DNA of 64,000 nt from Streptomyces sp. HUAS ZL42 (GCF_040782645.1 NZ_CP160403.1:5305001-5369000), one strand, 5' to 3'. Shown: positions 19,144-28,735, counted from the stretch's first letter. Numbers and translations are program-made. The notes: generated by a model from the letters alone, not told the origin.

Positions 19144-19893
19144 TCAGCCGGCCGGCTTCTCCCACACCGAGACGTGCTTGCGGCTCTCACCGGTGAACGG
19201 CAGCCGACTCCAGTCCTCCCACCGGTCGCGCAGCCGCATCCCGGCCAGCCGGGCCATGAGGTCCAGCTCGGCGGGCCAGACGTACCGGAAGGGGATGGAC
19301 CAGAACGAGCCGCGTCCGTCCTCGACCCTCACGTGGTGCGAACTCATCGCCTGGGTGGCGAGATCGTACGTGTCGAAACCCACCCGATTGTCGCCCACAT
19401 GGAACGGCACCGCGTTCTGCCCGGGCGGCAGCCGGCGCAGGTCGGGCACCATCACCTCGACGACGAAGCAGCCGCCCGGCGCCAGATGCTCGGCGACATT
19501 GCGGAAGCAGTCCACCTGGGCGTTCTGCGAAGTCAGGTTCATGATCGTGTTGAAGACCAGATACGCCACTGAGAAGGAGCCGACAAGACCGTCGACCTTC
19601 GTCGTCGCGAAGTCCCCGACGGCCACCCGGATCGCGTCCCCGCCGGGCTTCTCCCGCAGCCTGGCCAGCATCGCCCGTGACAGGTCGATGCCGTGTACCT
19701 CCACCCCGCGCCGTGCCAACGGCAGGGCGATGCGTCCCGTGCCGATGCCCAGCTCCAGCGCCCGGCTGTCGCCGGCCAGCTCCGCCAGGACCTCCACGGC
19801 CGGCTCCACCACGCCCGGCTGGAACATCTCCGCCGACGACTCGTCGTACCCAGCAGCTACGGACTCTCCGAAGTAACCGTCCTCATCGACCAT
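19144..19893 (-). CDS. class I SAM-dependent methyltransferase
   Basis: A 249-residue Rossmann-type methyltransferase. Motif I is ALELGIGTGRIALPLARRG (about residues 45-63), followed by GIDLSRAMLARL and VGDFATTKVDG. The acceptor is not predictable. There is no Shine-Dalgarno sequence; instead TACGGT (19900-19905 on the minus strand) ends 6 bases before ATG 19893, pointing to a leaderless transcript. Only 140 bases separate it from the divergent DUF6247 gene, which looks leaderless too. Confidence 0.85.
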   Translation of the reverse strand: MVDEDGYFGESVAAGYDESSAEMFQPGVVEPAVEVLAELAGDSRALELGIGTGRIALPLARRGVEVHGIDLSRAMLARLREKPGGDAIRVAVGDFATTKVDGLVGSFSVAYLVFNTIMNLTSQNAQVDCFRNVAEHLAPGGCFVVEVMVPDLRRLPPGQNAVPFHVGDNRVGFDTYDLATQAMSSHHVRVEDGRGSFWSIPFRYVWPAELDLMARLAGMRLRDRWEDWSRLPFTGESRKHVSVWEKPAG

Positions 19894-19899
19894 CGGCCG

Positions 19900-19905
19900 A
19901 CCGTA
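19900..19905 (-). promoter_or_regulatory. -10 element for a probable leaderless methyltransferase mRNA
   Basis: On the minus strand TACGGT lies 6 bases upstream of ATG 19893, with no ribosome binding site between. Inferred from TANNNT consensus and spacing. Confidence 0.4.
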
Positions 19906-20020
19906 CTGCGGAGCGGGTTCGGGACGCGCGCGATTTTCCGGGCGCGGGTGGGGCGGACGAAGGCGGTGGCGAGGGCGGTTTCCCGGCTGTCTTCGCGGTA
20001 CGGCCGAGACTCAGTGGGAC

Positions 20021-20026
20021 TAGAGT
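20021..20026 (+). promoter_or_regulatory. -10 element for a probable leaderless DUF6247 mRNA
   Basis: TAGAGT ends 7 bases before ATG 20034 and no Shine-Dalgarno sequence is present. Confidence 0.45.
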
Positions 20027-20033
20027 CGGGCCC

Positions 20034-20369
20034 ATGAATGGGCCGCTGATCCCGTGCTCGGAGCGCAGTCCAGGTGCACTGCGCGCCGCGTGCGCGGTCG
20101 TGGCCCCGCAGCTTCTGGCCGCCTACGACCAAGCCAAGGACCAGGCACTCGCGGAAGCGGTGGAGCACGGCTCGCTCAGCCCGGTCCATGCCTACCTCGC
20201 CCACTGGGCGGCTCTGCTGGAGATCGAGCGGCATCCCGAAACGGCGAGGGCTTATCACCGGGCCGAGTATCTGGCGCAGATCGCGACCTTGCCAGAGGAG
20301 GCGCGTGAGCATTTGGCCAAGGTCGCCGCCATCTACCGTGACGCCGCTTGGGCGGTACGCGCGGAGTGA
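20034..20369 (+). CDS. DUF6247-like small protein
   Basis: A 111-residue, mostly helical protein. SPGALRAACAVVAPQLLAAYDQ, SPVHAYLAHWAALLEIERHPETA and ARAYHRAEYLAQIATLPEE resemble the Streptomyces DUF6247 family. I recall these as often preceding a small toxin-like gene, which would make them antitoxin-like, but nothing recognisable as a toxin follows here: the 105 bases to the DUF397 stop contain no convincing gene. The start ATG 20034 is probably leaderless. Function unknown. Confidence 0.65.
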   Translation: MNGPLIPCSERSPGALRAACAVVAPQLLAAYDQAKDQALAEAVEHGSLSPVHAYLAHWAALLEIERHPETARAYHRAEYLAQIATLPEEAREHLAKVAAIYRDAAWAVRAE

Positions 20370-20474
20370 CGGCTCTTCGTTTACATGGTCACGCCACGCT
20401 CGGAGCTCGTCAGTATCTGGCAGGTCACGCCCGATCCGCTTCCCTCACGCCCAGTTCGCGTGACGGCCGGTCAC

Positions 20475-20684
20475 TCAGTCCAGAGGATTCGTGGCAGCGG
20501 TCGCTGCCACGAAGGCGGCGAAGGCCTCCGGGCTGACGGTGAAGGCCCCCGCGGCGGGGTTCTTGGAGTCGCGGATGGCGATGTGGGGGGTGAGGCCGGC
20601 GACCTCGACGCATTCGCCGCCGCTGCTACCGCTGTAGGACGACTTACGCCACCGCGCGCGCGTCAGGTCCAGGTTGCTCCCCAT
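20475..20684 (-). CDS. DUF397 protein of an XRE-DUF397 module
   Basis: A 69-residue protein with the DUF397 hallmarks ARWRKSSYSGSSGGECVEVA and IRDSKNPAAGAFTVSPEAFAAF. These small proteins are encoded beside XRE/DUF5753 regulators in dozens of copies per Streptomyces genome (WhiJ/AbaA-type cassettes) and are thought to counteract or modulate the regulator. Its first 41 bases overlap the end of the XRE gene in another frame, so the two are translationally coupled. Confidence 0.88.
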   Translation of the reverse strand: MGSNLDLTRARWRKSSYSGSSGGECVEVAGLTPHIAIRDSKNPAAGAFTVSPEAFAAFVAATAATNPLD

Positions 20685-21489
20685 AGCGTTCCTCCATCAC
20701 GCGGGCGATCAGGACGGCCGACTCCCTCGGGGAGAGGGCTTCGGCCTGCAGGCGAGCGTAACCGACGGAACGTTCCCTGATCACCTGCGGATTGGCCGTC
20801 ATGTGGCCTGAGTCGTAGCTCTCGCTGTAGTGCACGTCTGGGTGATCGTCGAAGCGCAGGAGCGTGAACGAGCCCATCAGCCCCGTGTGCTGACCCGCCG
20901 AGAACGGCAGCACCTGGAGCTCCATCCACGGCTTCCCGAAGAGGCCCAACAGGTGGGCGAGTTGCTCGTGCATGACTTCCCGGCCGCCGATCTTCCGATG
21001 CAGCACCGCCTCGTCCAGCACCACCCACAACACTGCCGGTTGCTCCCCTGCAAGGACACGCTGGCGTTCCAGACGTGCCGCCACCATCTCGTCGAGCCGT
21101 TCCGCCTGCTCGACACCGAGCACCGCCCGTGCGTACGCCTCCGTCTGGAGAAGGCCGTACACCAGCTGGCACTGGTAGGTGGAAATGTACGTCGCCTTGG
21201 CCTCCAGCTCGGCGAACGTCTGGAACCAACCCGGCAACTGACTCCGCAGCACCAGCCCCACCAGCCGCGAGAACGTCCCGTCCGTCCCCAGCGCCGCGTC
21301 CACCCGCTCCGCGAACTCCCGTTGCGGCACCCTCGCCCCGGTCTCGATCTGCCCGATCAGCGACCCCGTGCAGAACACGATCGACCCCAGTTGCGCCAGG
21401 GTGAGCCCCGCGGCCTCCCGCTTGCGGCGCAGCTCGAACCCGAAGTAGTCCAACGGTGACGCACTGGGGTCCAGTTCACGACTTCGCAT
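20644..21489 (-). CDS. XRE-family regulator with DUF5753 domain (WhiJ-like)
   Basis: A 281-residue protein with an N-terminal helix-turn-helix (FELRRKREAAGLTLAQLGSIV, then TGSLIGQIETGARVP, about residues 18-60) and a C-terminal DUF5753 domain (PGWFQTFAELEAKATYISTYQ, YGLLQTEAYARAVL, LHRKIGGREVMHEQLAHLL). This group includes WhiJ, involved in timing sporulation. ATG 21489 is preferred over GTG 21498 because GGAGG is 8 bases upstream of the ATG and overlaps the GTG. It is coupled to the DUF397 gene and diverges from the acyl-CoA operon across 119 bases. Confidence 0.9.
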   Translation of the reverse strand: MRSRELDPSASPLDYFGFELRRKREAAGLTLAQLGSIVFCTGSLIGQIETGARVPQREFAERVDAALGTDGTFSRLVGLVLRSQLPGWFQTFAELEAKATYISTYQCQLVYGLLQTEAYARAVLGVEQAERLDEMVAARLERQRVLAGEQPAVLWVVLDEAVLHRKIGGREVMHEQLAHLLGLFGKPWMELQVLPFSAGQHTGLMGSFTLLRFDDHPDVHYSESYDSGHMTANPQVIRERSVGYARLQAEALSPRESAVLIARVMEERYGEQPGPDARAVA

Positions 21490-21563
21490 GTCAGCCACCT
21501 CCGATCACCGAGAGTAGCCATACGTAAGCAGACAGGTGGGGCAGTTGTGGAAAACAAAATAAT

Positions 21564-21577
21564 GCAAGCACGCTTGC
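21564..21577. promoter_or_regulatory. palindromic operator candidate of the acyl-CoA catabolic operon
   Basis: Perfect palindrome GCAAGC-AC-GCTTGC, 31 bases upstream of the first gene of the operon. Size and symmetry fit a TetR-family site of the CAAGNNCTTG kind. The operon ends with a TetR gene, making autoregulation likely; this is inference. Confidence 0.55.
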
Positions 21578-21608
21578 TTGTTTCCTGGCGTGCTGCCATG
21601 CTCCCCTC

Positions 21609-22403
21609 ATGGCCGACCCGACCCCCGTGATCGACGACCTGCGCGACGAGGGAGACGAACTCGACGCGCTCGTAGCCGAGTTGCCGCCGGAGCAGTGGGC
21701 GCTCACCACCCCTGCGCCCCGCTGGACCGTTGCCCACCAGATCGCGCACCTCGCCTGGACCGACCATTCCTCCCTGCTCGCCGTGACCGATCAGGACGCC
21801 TTCGCCCGTGAGGTCGAGAAGGCGCTGGCCGCGCCCGGGGACTTCGTGGACAACGGCGCGGAGGAGGGGGCGGAGAAGCCGCCGGCGCAGCTGCTCGCGG
21901 ACTGGCGGGACGGGCGCAAGGCCTTGGAGGACGCCCTGCGGGCCGCGCCCGACGGCGCTCGGTTCCCCTGGTACGGGCCGCCCATGTCCACCGCCTCCAT
22001 GGCCAGTGCGCGGCTGATGGAGACCTGGGCCCACGGACAGGACGTCGCCGACGCGCTGGGAGTGGTGCGCACCCCCACCGACCGGCTCCGGCACGTCGTA
22101 CGCCTCGGCGTCCGCACCCGTGACTTCGCCTTCGGAGTGCACGGACTGCCCGCGCCGTTCGAGGAGTTCCGCGTCGAACTGACCGCGCCGTCCGGTGAGC
22201 CGTGGGTGTACGGCCCCGAGGACGCCGTGGACCGCGTCACCGGCGGCGCCCTCGACTTCTGTCTCCTGGTCACTCAGCGCGCCCACCGCTCCGACCTCGC
22301 CCTGCGCGCCGAGGGCCCGGACGCCGACCGCTGGCTGGACATCGCCCAGGCCTTCGCCGGCCCGCCGGGAGCGGGCCGTCCGGAGAAGGGAGCCGCCGGA
22401 TGA
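21609..22403 (+). CDS. TIGR03084-type DinB/mycothiol-isomerase-fold protein
   Basis: A 264-residue protein. The N-terminal four-helix DinB-like domain carries [21 protein letters not shown], with the metal-binding His of the motif, and [15 protein letters not shown]; the C-terminal domain holds [19 protein letters not shown]. This matches the actinobacterial TIGR03084 family, related to mycothiol-dependent maleylpyruvate isomerases. The reaction is unknown, but the gene recurrently heads acyl-CoA catabolic operons. It is first gene of the operon and overlaps the AtuA gene by four bases (ATGA). Confidence 0.85.
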   Translation: MADPTPVIDDLRDEGDELDALVAELPPEQWALTTPAPRWTVAHQIAHLAWTDHSSLLAVTDQDAFAREVEKALAAPGDFVDNGAEEGAEKPPAQLLADWRDGRKALEDALRAAPDGARFPWYGPPMSTASMASARLMETWAHGQDVADALGVVRTPTDRLRHVVRLGVRTRDFAFGVHGLPAPFEEFRVELTAPSGEPWVYGPEDAVDRVTGGALDFCLLVTQRAHRSDLALRAEGPDADRWLDIAQAFAGPPGAGRPEKGAAG

Positions 22404-24067
22404 CTCTCCGTGTCGGCAACGCCTCCGGCTTCTACGGCGACCGCTTCGACGCGATGCGCGAGATGCTCACCGGCGGTGAACTCGACGTCCTCACCGGCGA
22501 CTATCTCGCCGAGCTGACCATGCTCATCCTGGGCCGCGATCGGCTGAAGGACCCCGCCGCCGGGTACGCCCGTACCTTCCTGCGTCAGCTCGAGGAGTGC
22601 CTGGGCCTCGCCCATGAGCGCGGAGTCCGGATCGTCGCCAACGCCGGTGGCCTCAACCCGGCCGGACTCGCCGACGCCGTACGGCAGTTGGCCGACCGGC
22701 TCGGCATCCCCGTACGCGTCGCGCACGTCGAGGGCGACGACCTCAAGCCCCGGTACGCGGACAGCCTCACCGCCCATGCCTACCTCGGCGGCTTCGGTGT
22801 CGCGGCCTGTCTGCGCTCCGGTGCGGACGTGGTCGTCACCGGCCGGGTCACCGATGCGGCCCTCGTCACCGGGCCCGCCGCCGCCCACTTCGGCTGGCAG
22901 CCGACCGACCACGACCGGCTCGCGGGAGCCGTCATCGCCGGGCACGTCCTGGAGTGCGGGGCGCAGGCGACCGGCGGCAACTACGCCTTCTTCGGCGACG
23001 GGGACATCCGCCGGCCGGGCTTCCCGCTCGCCGAGATCCACGAGGACGGCAGCTGCGTCATCACCAAGCACGACGGCACCGGTGGGTTCGTCGACGTCGG
23101 CACGGTCACCGCCCAGCTGCTGTACGAGACGGCCGGCGCCCGGTACGCGGGCCCCGACGTCACCGCCCGCCTGGACACCGTACGGCTGACCCAGGACGGC
23201 CCGGACCGCGTCCGTATCGACGGCGTGCGTGGCGAGGCCCCGCCCCCGACCCTCAAGGTCGGTCTCAACCGGCTCGGCGGCTTCCGCAACGAGGTCGTGT
23301 TCGTCCTGACCGGCCTCGACATCGAGGCGAAGGCCGCGCTCGTGCGCGAGCAGCTGGAGGCGGCCCTCGCCAAGGTCAGCGAGGTGCGCTGGGAGCTGGT
23401 CCGCACCGACCGGCCCGACGCCGACACGGAGGAGACCGCGAGCGCGCTGCTTCGGCTCGTCGTACGGGACCCGGAGCAGGAGGCGGTGGGGCGGGCGCTG
23501 AGCGGGGCGGCCGTGGAGCTGGCGCTGGCCAGTTACCCCGGTTTCCATGTGCTCGCGCCACCCGGAAAGGGCTCTCCCTATGGGGTCTTCGAGGCGGTCT
23601 ACGTCCCTCAGGGCGCCGTCGACCACACGGCGGTCCTCGACGACGGGCGCCGGGTGGCGGTGTCCCCGGCCGCCGACACCCTCGTACTGGACCATGTACC
23701 GGAACCGCACCTGCCGGAGCCGCTGCCACCGGGGCCCGTACGGCGTGCCCCGCTCGGCGTCGTCGCCGGCGCCCGCAGCGGAGACAAGGGCGGGAACGCC
23801 AACGTGGGCGTGTGGGCCCGTACCGACGAAGCCTGGCGGTGGCTCGCCCACGAGCTGACGGCTGAGCGGTTCCGGGAGCTGATCCCCGAGAGCCGCGAAC
23901 TGCCCGTGACCCGGCACGTGCTGCCCAACCTGCGCGCGCTGAACTTCGTCGTCGAGGGGATCCTCGGGGCGGGCGTCGCCGCCCAGTACCGCTTCGACCC
24001 GCAGGCCAAGGCCCTCGGCGAATGGCTGCGCTCCCGCCACCTGGACATCCCGGAGGCTGTGCTGTGA
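22400..24067 (+). CDS. AtuA-like acyclic terpene utilisation protein (DUF1446)
   Basis: A 555-residue protein. The DUF1446 domain fills the first two thirds ([16 protein letters not shown] at the start, [57 protein letters not shown]) and a ferredoxin-like AtuA C-terminal domain follows ([21 protein letters not shown]). AtuA is needed for citronellol/geraniol use in Pseudomonas, though its reaction is not established. Here it is fused into an operon with a biotin carboxylase, suggesting breakdown of a branched or terpenoid acyl-CoA. ATG 22400 overlaps the previous stop. Confidence 0.88.
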   Translation: MTLRVGNASGFYGDRFDAMREMLTGGELDVLTGDYLAELTMLILGRDRLKDPAAGYARTFLRQLEECLGLAHERGVRIVANAGGLNPAGLADAVRQLADRLGIPVRVAHVEGDDLKPRYADSLTAHAYLGGFGVAACLRSGADVVVTGRVTDAALVTGPAAAHFGWQPTDHDRLAGAVIAGHVLECGAQATGGNYAFFGDGDIRRPGFPLAEIHEDGSCVITKHDGTGGFVDVGTVTAQLLYETAGARYAGPDVTARLDTVRLTQDGPDRVRIDGVRGEAPPPTLKVGLNRLGGFRNEVVFVLTGLDIEAKAALVREQLEAALAKVSEVRWELVRTDRPDADTEETASALLRLVVRDPEQEAVGRALSGAAVELALASYPGFHVLAPPGKGSPYGVFEAVYVPQGAVDHTAVLDDGRRVAVSPAADTLVLDHVPEPHLPEPLPPGPVRRAPLGVVAGARSGDKGGNANVGVWARTDEAWRWLAHELTAERFRELIPESRELPVTRHVLPNLRALNFVVEGILGAGVAAQYRFDPQAKALGEWLRSRHLDIPEAVL

Positions 24068-25662
24068 CGGTTCTTCCGACCACCCTGGACACCGCGGGCC
24101 CGGACTACCGGGCCAACCGCGAGGCCATGCTCGCCAAGCTCGCCGAACTGGACGCAGAACACGCGAAGGCGCTGGCCGGCGGCGGCGAGAAGTACGTGGC
24201 CAGGCACAGGAAGCGCGGCAAGCTCCTCGCCCGCGAGCGCATCGAGCTGCTCCTCGACCCCGACACGCCGTTCCTGGAGCTGTCGCCGCTGGCCGCCTGG
24301 GGCAGCGACTACACGGTCGGCGCGTCCCTCGTCACCGGCATCGGTGTCGTCGAGGGCGTGGAGTGCCTGATCACCGCCAACGACCCGACGGTACGCGGGG
24401 GCGCGAGCAATCCCTGGTCGCTGAAGAAGGCCCTGCGCGCCAACGACATCGCGCTCGCCAATCGGCTGCCCTGCATCAGCCTTGTCGAGTCCGGGGGCGC
24501 CGACCTGCCGTCCCAGAAGGAGATCTTCATCCCGGGCGGCGCCATCTTCCGCGATCTGACCCGGCTGTCGGCCGCCGGGATTCCCACCGTCGCCGTCGTG
24601 TTCGGGAACTCGACCGCGGGCGGGGCCTACATCCCCGGCATGTCCGACCACGTGATCATGGTCAAGGAGCGTGCGAAGGTGTTCCTCGGCGGGCCGCCGC
24701 TGGTGAAGATGGCCACCGGCGAGGAGAGCGACGACGAGTCGCTCGGCGGTGCCGGGATGCACGCGCGCGTGTCGGGTCTCGCCGACTACTTCGCCGTCGA
24801 CGAGCAGGACGCGCTGCGGCAGGCGCGCCGCGTGGTCGCCCGACTCAACCACCGCAAGGCCTGCGGCGATCCGGGCCCGGCGGCACCTCCCAAGTACGAC
24901 GAGGAGGAGCTGCTGGGCATCGTCCCGGGGGACTTGAAGACCCCCTTCGACCCGCGCGAGGTGATCGCCCGGATCGTCGACGGCTCCGACTTCGACGAGT
25001 TCAAGCCGCTGTACGGGACGAGCCTGACGACCGGCTGGGCGACGCTCCACGGTTATCCGGTGGGCGTGCTGGCGAACGCACAGGGTGTGCTGTTCAGCGA
25101 GGAGTCCCAGAAGGCCGCCCAGTTCATCCAGCTCGCCAACCAGCGCGACATCCCGCTGCTCTTCCTTCACAACACCACCGGCTACATGGTCGGCAAGGAG
25201 TACGAGCAGGGCGGCATCATCAAGCACGGCGCGATGATGATCAACGCGGTGAGCAACTCGAAGGTCCCGCATGTGTCGGTGCTCATGGGGGCGTCGTACG
25301 GCGCCGGTCACTACGGCATGTGCGGCCGCGCCTACGACCCGCGCTTCCTGTTCGCCTGGCCCAGCGCCAAGTCCGCCGTCATGGGCCCGCAGCAGCTCGC
25401 CGGCGTGCTCTCCATCGTCGCCCGCCAGTCGGCGGCCGCGAAGGGACAGCCGTACGACGAGGAGGCGGACGCGGCCCTGCGCGCCATGGTGGAGCAGCAG
25501 ATCGAGTCCGAGTCGCTGCCCATGTTCCTGTCCGGGCGCCTGTACGACGACGGCGTCATCGACCCGCGCGACACCCGAACCGTCCTCGGCCTGTGCCTGT
25601 CCGCCATCCACACGGCCCCCTACGAGGGCGCGCGTGGCGGCTTCGGCGTCTTCCGGATGTGA
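24064..25662 (+). CDS. acyl-CoA carboxylase beta (carboxyltransferase) subunit
   Basis: A 532-residue biotin-dependent carboxyltransferase, about the length of methylcrotonyl/geranyl-CoA carboxylase beta subunits. Features: RGKLLARERIELLLDPDTPFLE, GASNPWSLKKALRAND, the oxyanion region VESGGADLPSQKEIF, GNSTAGGAYIPGMSD, and the C-terminal NTTGYMVGKEYEQGGIIKHG and GASYGAGHYGMCGRAYDPRF. The GGIIKHGA and GHYGM signatures favour the methylcrotonyl/geranyl group over propionyl-CoA carboxylase. GTG 24064 overlaps the atuA stop (GTGA). It pairs with the alpha subunit 5 bases downstream. Confidence 0.9.
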   Translation: MTVLPTTLDTAGPDYRANREAMLAKLAELDAEHAKALAGGGEKYVARHRKRGKLLARERIELLLDPDTPFLELSPLAAWGSDYTVGASLVTGIGVVEGVECLITANDPTVRGGASNPWSLKKALRANDIALANRLPCISLVESGGADLPSQKEIFIPGGAIFRDLTRLSAAGIPTVAVVFGNSTAGGAYIPGMSDHVIMVKERAKVFLGGPPLVKMATGEESDDESLGGAGMHARVSGLADYFAVDEQDALRQARRVVARLNHRKACGDPGPAAPPKYDEEELLGIVPGDLKTPFDPREVIARIVDGSDFDEFKPLYGTSLTTGWATLHGYPVGVLANAQGVLFSEESQKAAQFIQLANQRDIPLLFLHNTTGYMVGKEYEQGGIIKHGAMMINAVSNSKVPHVSVLMGASYGAGHYGMCGRAYDPRFLFAWPSAKSAVMGPQQLAGVLSIVARQSAAAKGQPYDEEADAALRAMVEQQIESESLPMFLSGRLYDDGVIDPRDTRTVLGLCLSAIHTAPYEGARGGFGVFRM

Positions 25663-25667
25663 GGCTC

Positions 25668-27512
25668 ATGATTACTTCCGTTCTGGTGGCGAACCGCGGC
25701 GAGATCGCCTGCCGTGTCTTCCGCACATGCCGTGAGCTGGGCATCCGGACGGTCGCGGTGCACTCGGACGCCGACGAGAACGCCCTGCACGCGCGCGTGG
25801 CCGACACGGCGGTGCGACTGCCAGGGGCGGCGCCCGCGGAGACGTATCTGCGCGGCGACCTGATCGTGAAGGCGGCGATCGCGGCCGGCGCGGACGCCGT
25901 GCACCCGGGCTACGGCTTCCTCTCCGAGAACGCCGACTTCGCGCGGGCCGTCCTGGACGCGGGCCTGGTGTGGATCGGGCCGCCGCCGGAGGCGATCGAA
26001 GCGATGGCGTCCAAGACGCGCGCGAAGGAGCTGATGGGGATCTCGTCGCTGCACGAGGTCACCGAGGCCGACCTGCCGGTCCTGGTGAAGGCGGCCGCGG
26101 GCGGCGGGGGGCGCGGAATGCGGATCGTGCGCCGTCTGGAGGAGCTCGACGCCGCGCTGGAGGGCGCGCGCGCCGAGGCGGCGAGCGCCTTCGGCGACGG
26201 CGAGGTCTTCCTCGAGCCCTACGTCGAGAACGGCCGCCACGTCGAGGTGCAGATCCTCGCCGACACACACGGCACGGTGTGGGCCCTCGGCACCCGGGAC
26301 TGCTCCCTGCAACGCCGCCACCAGAAGGTGATCGAGGAGGCACCGGCGCCCGGACTGTCCGAGCAGCTTGAGGAGGAGTTGCGTGCGCTGTCCGCCCGCG
26401 CCGCCCGCGCCGTCGACTACGTCGGCGCCGGCACCGTCGAGTTCCTGGTAGCCGACGACAAGGCCCACTTCCTGGAGATGAACACCCGCCTCCAGGTGGA
26501 ACACCCCGTCACGGAGGCCGTGTTCGGCATCGACCTGGTAGCGGAACAGATCCGCGTCGCCGAGGGCCACGCCCTCGCCGATGACCCCCCACGCGCGCGT
26601 GGTCACGCCGTCGAGGCCCGCCTCTACGCCGAGGACCCGGCGAGCGGCTGGACCCCGCAGACCGGCACCGTGCACCGCCTGTCCGTGCCCGGCGTCCGCC
26701 TGGACACCGGCTACGAGGACGGTGACGAGATCGGCGTCCATTTCGACCCCATGCTCGCCAAGGCCGTCGCGCACGCCCCCACGCGCGCGGAGGCGCTCCG
26801 CAAGCTCGCGGGCGCCCTGGAACGAGCGGCGCTCCACGGCCCGGTCACCAACCGGGACCTCCTCGTACGCTCCCTGCGGCACGAGGAGTTCACGACCGCC
26901 CGCATGGACACGGGCTTCTACGACCGCCACCGCACCGAGCTCACCAGCCGGGGACCGGCCGACCCGCACGCTCCCCTCGCCGCCGCCCTGGCCGACGCCC
27001 ACGGCCGCTCCCGCTTCGGCGGCTGGCGCAACCTGCCGTCCCAGCCGCAGGTCAAGCGGTACGCGATGGCGGGTGACGAACACGAGGTGCACTACTGGAG
27101 CGCCCGGGAGGGCCTGACCGCCGACGGGGTACGGGTGGTGCACGCCGACGCGTGTCTGGTCGTACTGGAAGTGGACGGCGTACAGCGAAGGTTCGAGGTG
27201 GCGCGCTATGGCGACGACCAGGTGTACGTGAACGCCACGGCCCTCACCGCCCTGCCCCGCTTCCCCGACCCGGTGGCCCAGCATGCCCCGGGCTCCCTGC
27301 TCGCCCCGATGCCGGGGACGGTCGTACGGGTGGCTGAGGGCCTGGAGACCGGATCCGCCGTGAAGGCGGGTGAACCGATCGTGTGGCTCGAAGCGATGAA
27401 GATGCAGCACCGCATTTCGGCACCGGTCACGGGAACACTGAGTGCCTTGCATGCAGTGCCTGGCCAGCAGGTGGAGGTCGGCATGTTGCTGGCGGTAGTG
27501 CAAGCCACCTAA
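25668..27512 (+). CDS. acyl-CoA carboxylase alpha subunit (biotin carboxylase + BCCP)
   Basis: A 614-residue fusion. Biotin carboxylase N-domain (VLVANRGEIACRVFRTCRELG, VHPGYGFLSENADFA), ATP-grasp (VLVKAAAGGGGRGMRIV, EMNTRLQVEHPVTEAVFG), C-domain, and a C-terminal biotinyl domain with WLEAMKMQH (biotin Lys in AMKM). The region after AMASKTRAKELM runs almost directly into LPVLVKAAAGG, about eight residues shorter than the usual linker by my reading; this may be a lineage-specific trimming. With the beta subunit it should carboxylate a 3-methyl-branched enoyl-CoA. No HMG-CoA lyase is nearby, unlike a standard leucine cluster. Confidence 0.9.
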   Translation: MITSVLVANRGEIACRVFRTCRELGIRTVAVHSDADENALHARVADTAVRLPGAAPAETYLRGDLIVKAAIAAGADAVHPGYGFLSENADFARAVLDAGLVWIGPPPEAIEAMASKTRAKELMGISSLHEVTEADLPVLVKAAAGGGGRGMRIVRRLEELDAALEGARAEAASAFGDGEVFLEPYVENGRHVEVQILADTHGTVWALGTRDCSLQRRHQKVIEEAPAPGLSEQLEEELRALSARAARAVDYVGAGTVEFLVADDKAHFLEMNTRLQVEHPVTEAVFGIDLVAEQIRVAEGHALADDPPRARGHAVEARLYAEDPASGWTPQTGTVHRLSVPGVRLDTGYEDGDEIGVHFDPMLAKAVAHAPTRAEALRKLAGALERAALHGPVTNRDLLVRSLRHEEFTTARMDTGFYDRHRTELTSRGPADPHAPLAAALADAHGRSRFGGWRNLPSQPQVKRYAMAGDEHEVHYWSAREGLTADGVRVVHADACLVVLEVDGVQRRFEVARYGDDQVYVNATALTALPRFPDPVAQHAPGSLLAPMPGTVVRVAEGLETGSAVKAGEPIVWLEAMKMQHRISAPVTGTLSALHAVPGQQVEVGMLLAVVQAT

Positions 27513-27554
27513 GGGGCGCGGGGAACTGCGCGATCAACCACATACAACCCGCAC
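27512..27554. repeat. dispersed intergenic repeat, copy 2 (short form, minus orientation)
   Basis: Starts at the stop codon of the carboxylase alpha gene: AGGGGCGCGGGGAACTGCGC, then a CCAC and an ACCCGCACC end. It fills the gap before the acyl-CoA dehydrogenase Shine-Dalgarno sequence, so it sits inside the presumed operon transcript. Confidence 0.7.
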
Positions 27555-27568
27555 CCGAAGGAGCCACA

Positions 27569-28735
27569 GTGACGACCCTCATCGAATCCGAAGAACACAA
27601 GGACCTCCGAGCCGCAGTAGCCGCCTTCGCCAAGCGCTACGGCCGCGACTACATCACCCGAGTCGTAGAAGAACGCACCTACCCCACCGAGCTCTGGCAG
27701 GAAGCCGCCAAGCTCGGCTACATCGGCGTCAACCTGCCGGAGGCATACGGCGGCGGAGGCGGCGGCATCGCAGAACTCTCCATCGTCCTGGAAGAACTGG
27801 GCGCGGCAGGAGCCCCCCTCCTGATGATGATCGTGTCGCCCGCGATCTGCGGCACGGTGATCGCCCGCTTCGGCACGGACGCCCAAAAACAGCACTGGCT
27901 CCCCGCCCTGGCGGACGGCACCCGCACCATGGCCTTCGGCATCACCGAACCCGACGCCGGCTCCAACTCCCACCGCATCACCACCACCGCCCGCCGCGAC
28001 GGCGACAGCGGCGACTGGCTGCTCACGGGCCGCAAAGTCTTCGTCTCCGGCGTCGACATCGCCGACGCCACCCTCATCGTCGGCCGCACCGAAGACGCTC
28101 GCACCGGCACCCTCAAGCCCTGCCTGTTCATCGTCCCGCGCGACGCGGACGGCTTCACCCGCCGCCCCATCGACATGGAACTCAACGCGGCGGAGAAGCA
28201 GTTCGAGCTGGTCCTGGACGACGTACGGCTGCCCGCCGACGCGCTGGTCGGCGACGAGGACGCGGGTCTGCTCCAGCTGTTCGCAGGCCTCAACCCCGAG
28301 CGCATCATGACCGCGGCCTTCGCGATCGGCATGGGGCGGTACGCCCTCGCACGGGCCGTCGAGTACGCCCGCGACCGCACCGTCTGGAAGACCCCCATCG
28401 GCGCCCACCAGGCCATCGCGCACCCCCTCGCCCAGGCCCACATCGATCTCGAACTGGCCCGTCTGATGATGCAGAAAGCGGCGCACCTGTACGACGCCGG
28501 GGACGACGTGGGGGCCGGTGAGGCCGCCAACATGGCGAAGTACGCGGCCGGGGAGGCCTGCGTGAAGGCGGTCGACCAGGCCGTGCAGACCCTCGGCGGC
28601 AACGGCCTCACGCGCGAGTTCGGCCTCGCCTCGTTGATAACGGCGTCCCGCGTGGCTCGTATAGCTCCGGTGAGCCGGGAGATGATTCTCAACTACGTCT
28701 CCCACCAGACCCTGGGCCTGCCCAAGTCGTACTAG
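27569..28735 (+). CDS. acyl-CoA dehydrogenase
   Basis: A 388-residue FAD-dependent acyl-CoA dehydrogenase, full length. Family motifs: MAFGITEPDAGSNSHRITTTA (flavin contact), VFVSGVDIADATLIVGR, and the C-terminal QTLGGNGLTREFGLASL. It introduces an alpha-beta double bond in an acyl-CoA. The start GTG 27569 follows GAAGGAG. Its place between the carboxylase and the CoA ligase suggests it makes the enoyl-CoA that is then carboxylated or hydrated. Confidence 0.9.
   Translation: MTTLIESEEHKDLRAAVAAFAKRYGRDYITRVVEERTYPTELWQEAAKLGYIGVNLPEAYGGGGGGIAELSIVLEELGAAGAPLLMMIVSPAICGTVIARFGTDAQKQHWLPALADGTRTMAFGITEPDAGSNSHRITTTARRDGDSGDWLLTGRKVFVSGVDIADATLIVGRTEDARTGTLKPCLFIVPRDADGFTRRPIDMELNAAEKQFELVLDDVRLPADALVGDEDAGLLQLFAGLNPERIMTAAFAIGMGRYALARAVEYARDRTVWKTPIGAHQAIAHPLAQAHIDLELARLMMQKAAHLYDAGDDVGAGEAANMAKYAAGEACVKAVDQAVQTLGGNGLTREFGLASLITASRVARIAPVSREMILNYVSHQTLGLPKSY

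Noticed and set aside
20385..20780. Frame after the DUF6247 gene as a possible toxin
   Set aside because: Only the first residues are plausible; the rest is antisense to DUF397 and XRE genes, and no toxin motif is visible.
22274..24040. 588-codon minus-strand frame opposite atuA
   Set aside because: It overlaps a well-supported gene with conserved motifs and shows no family features itself.
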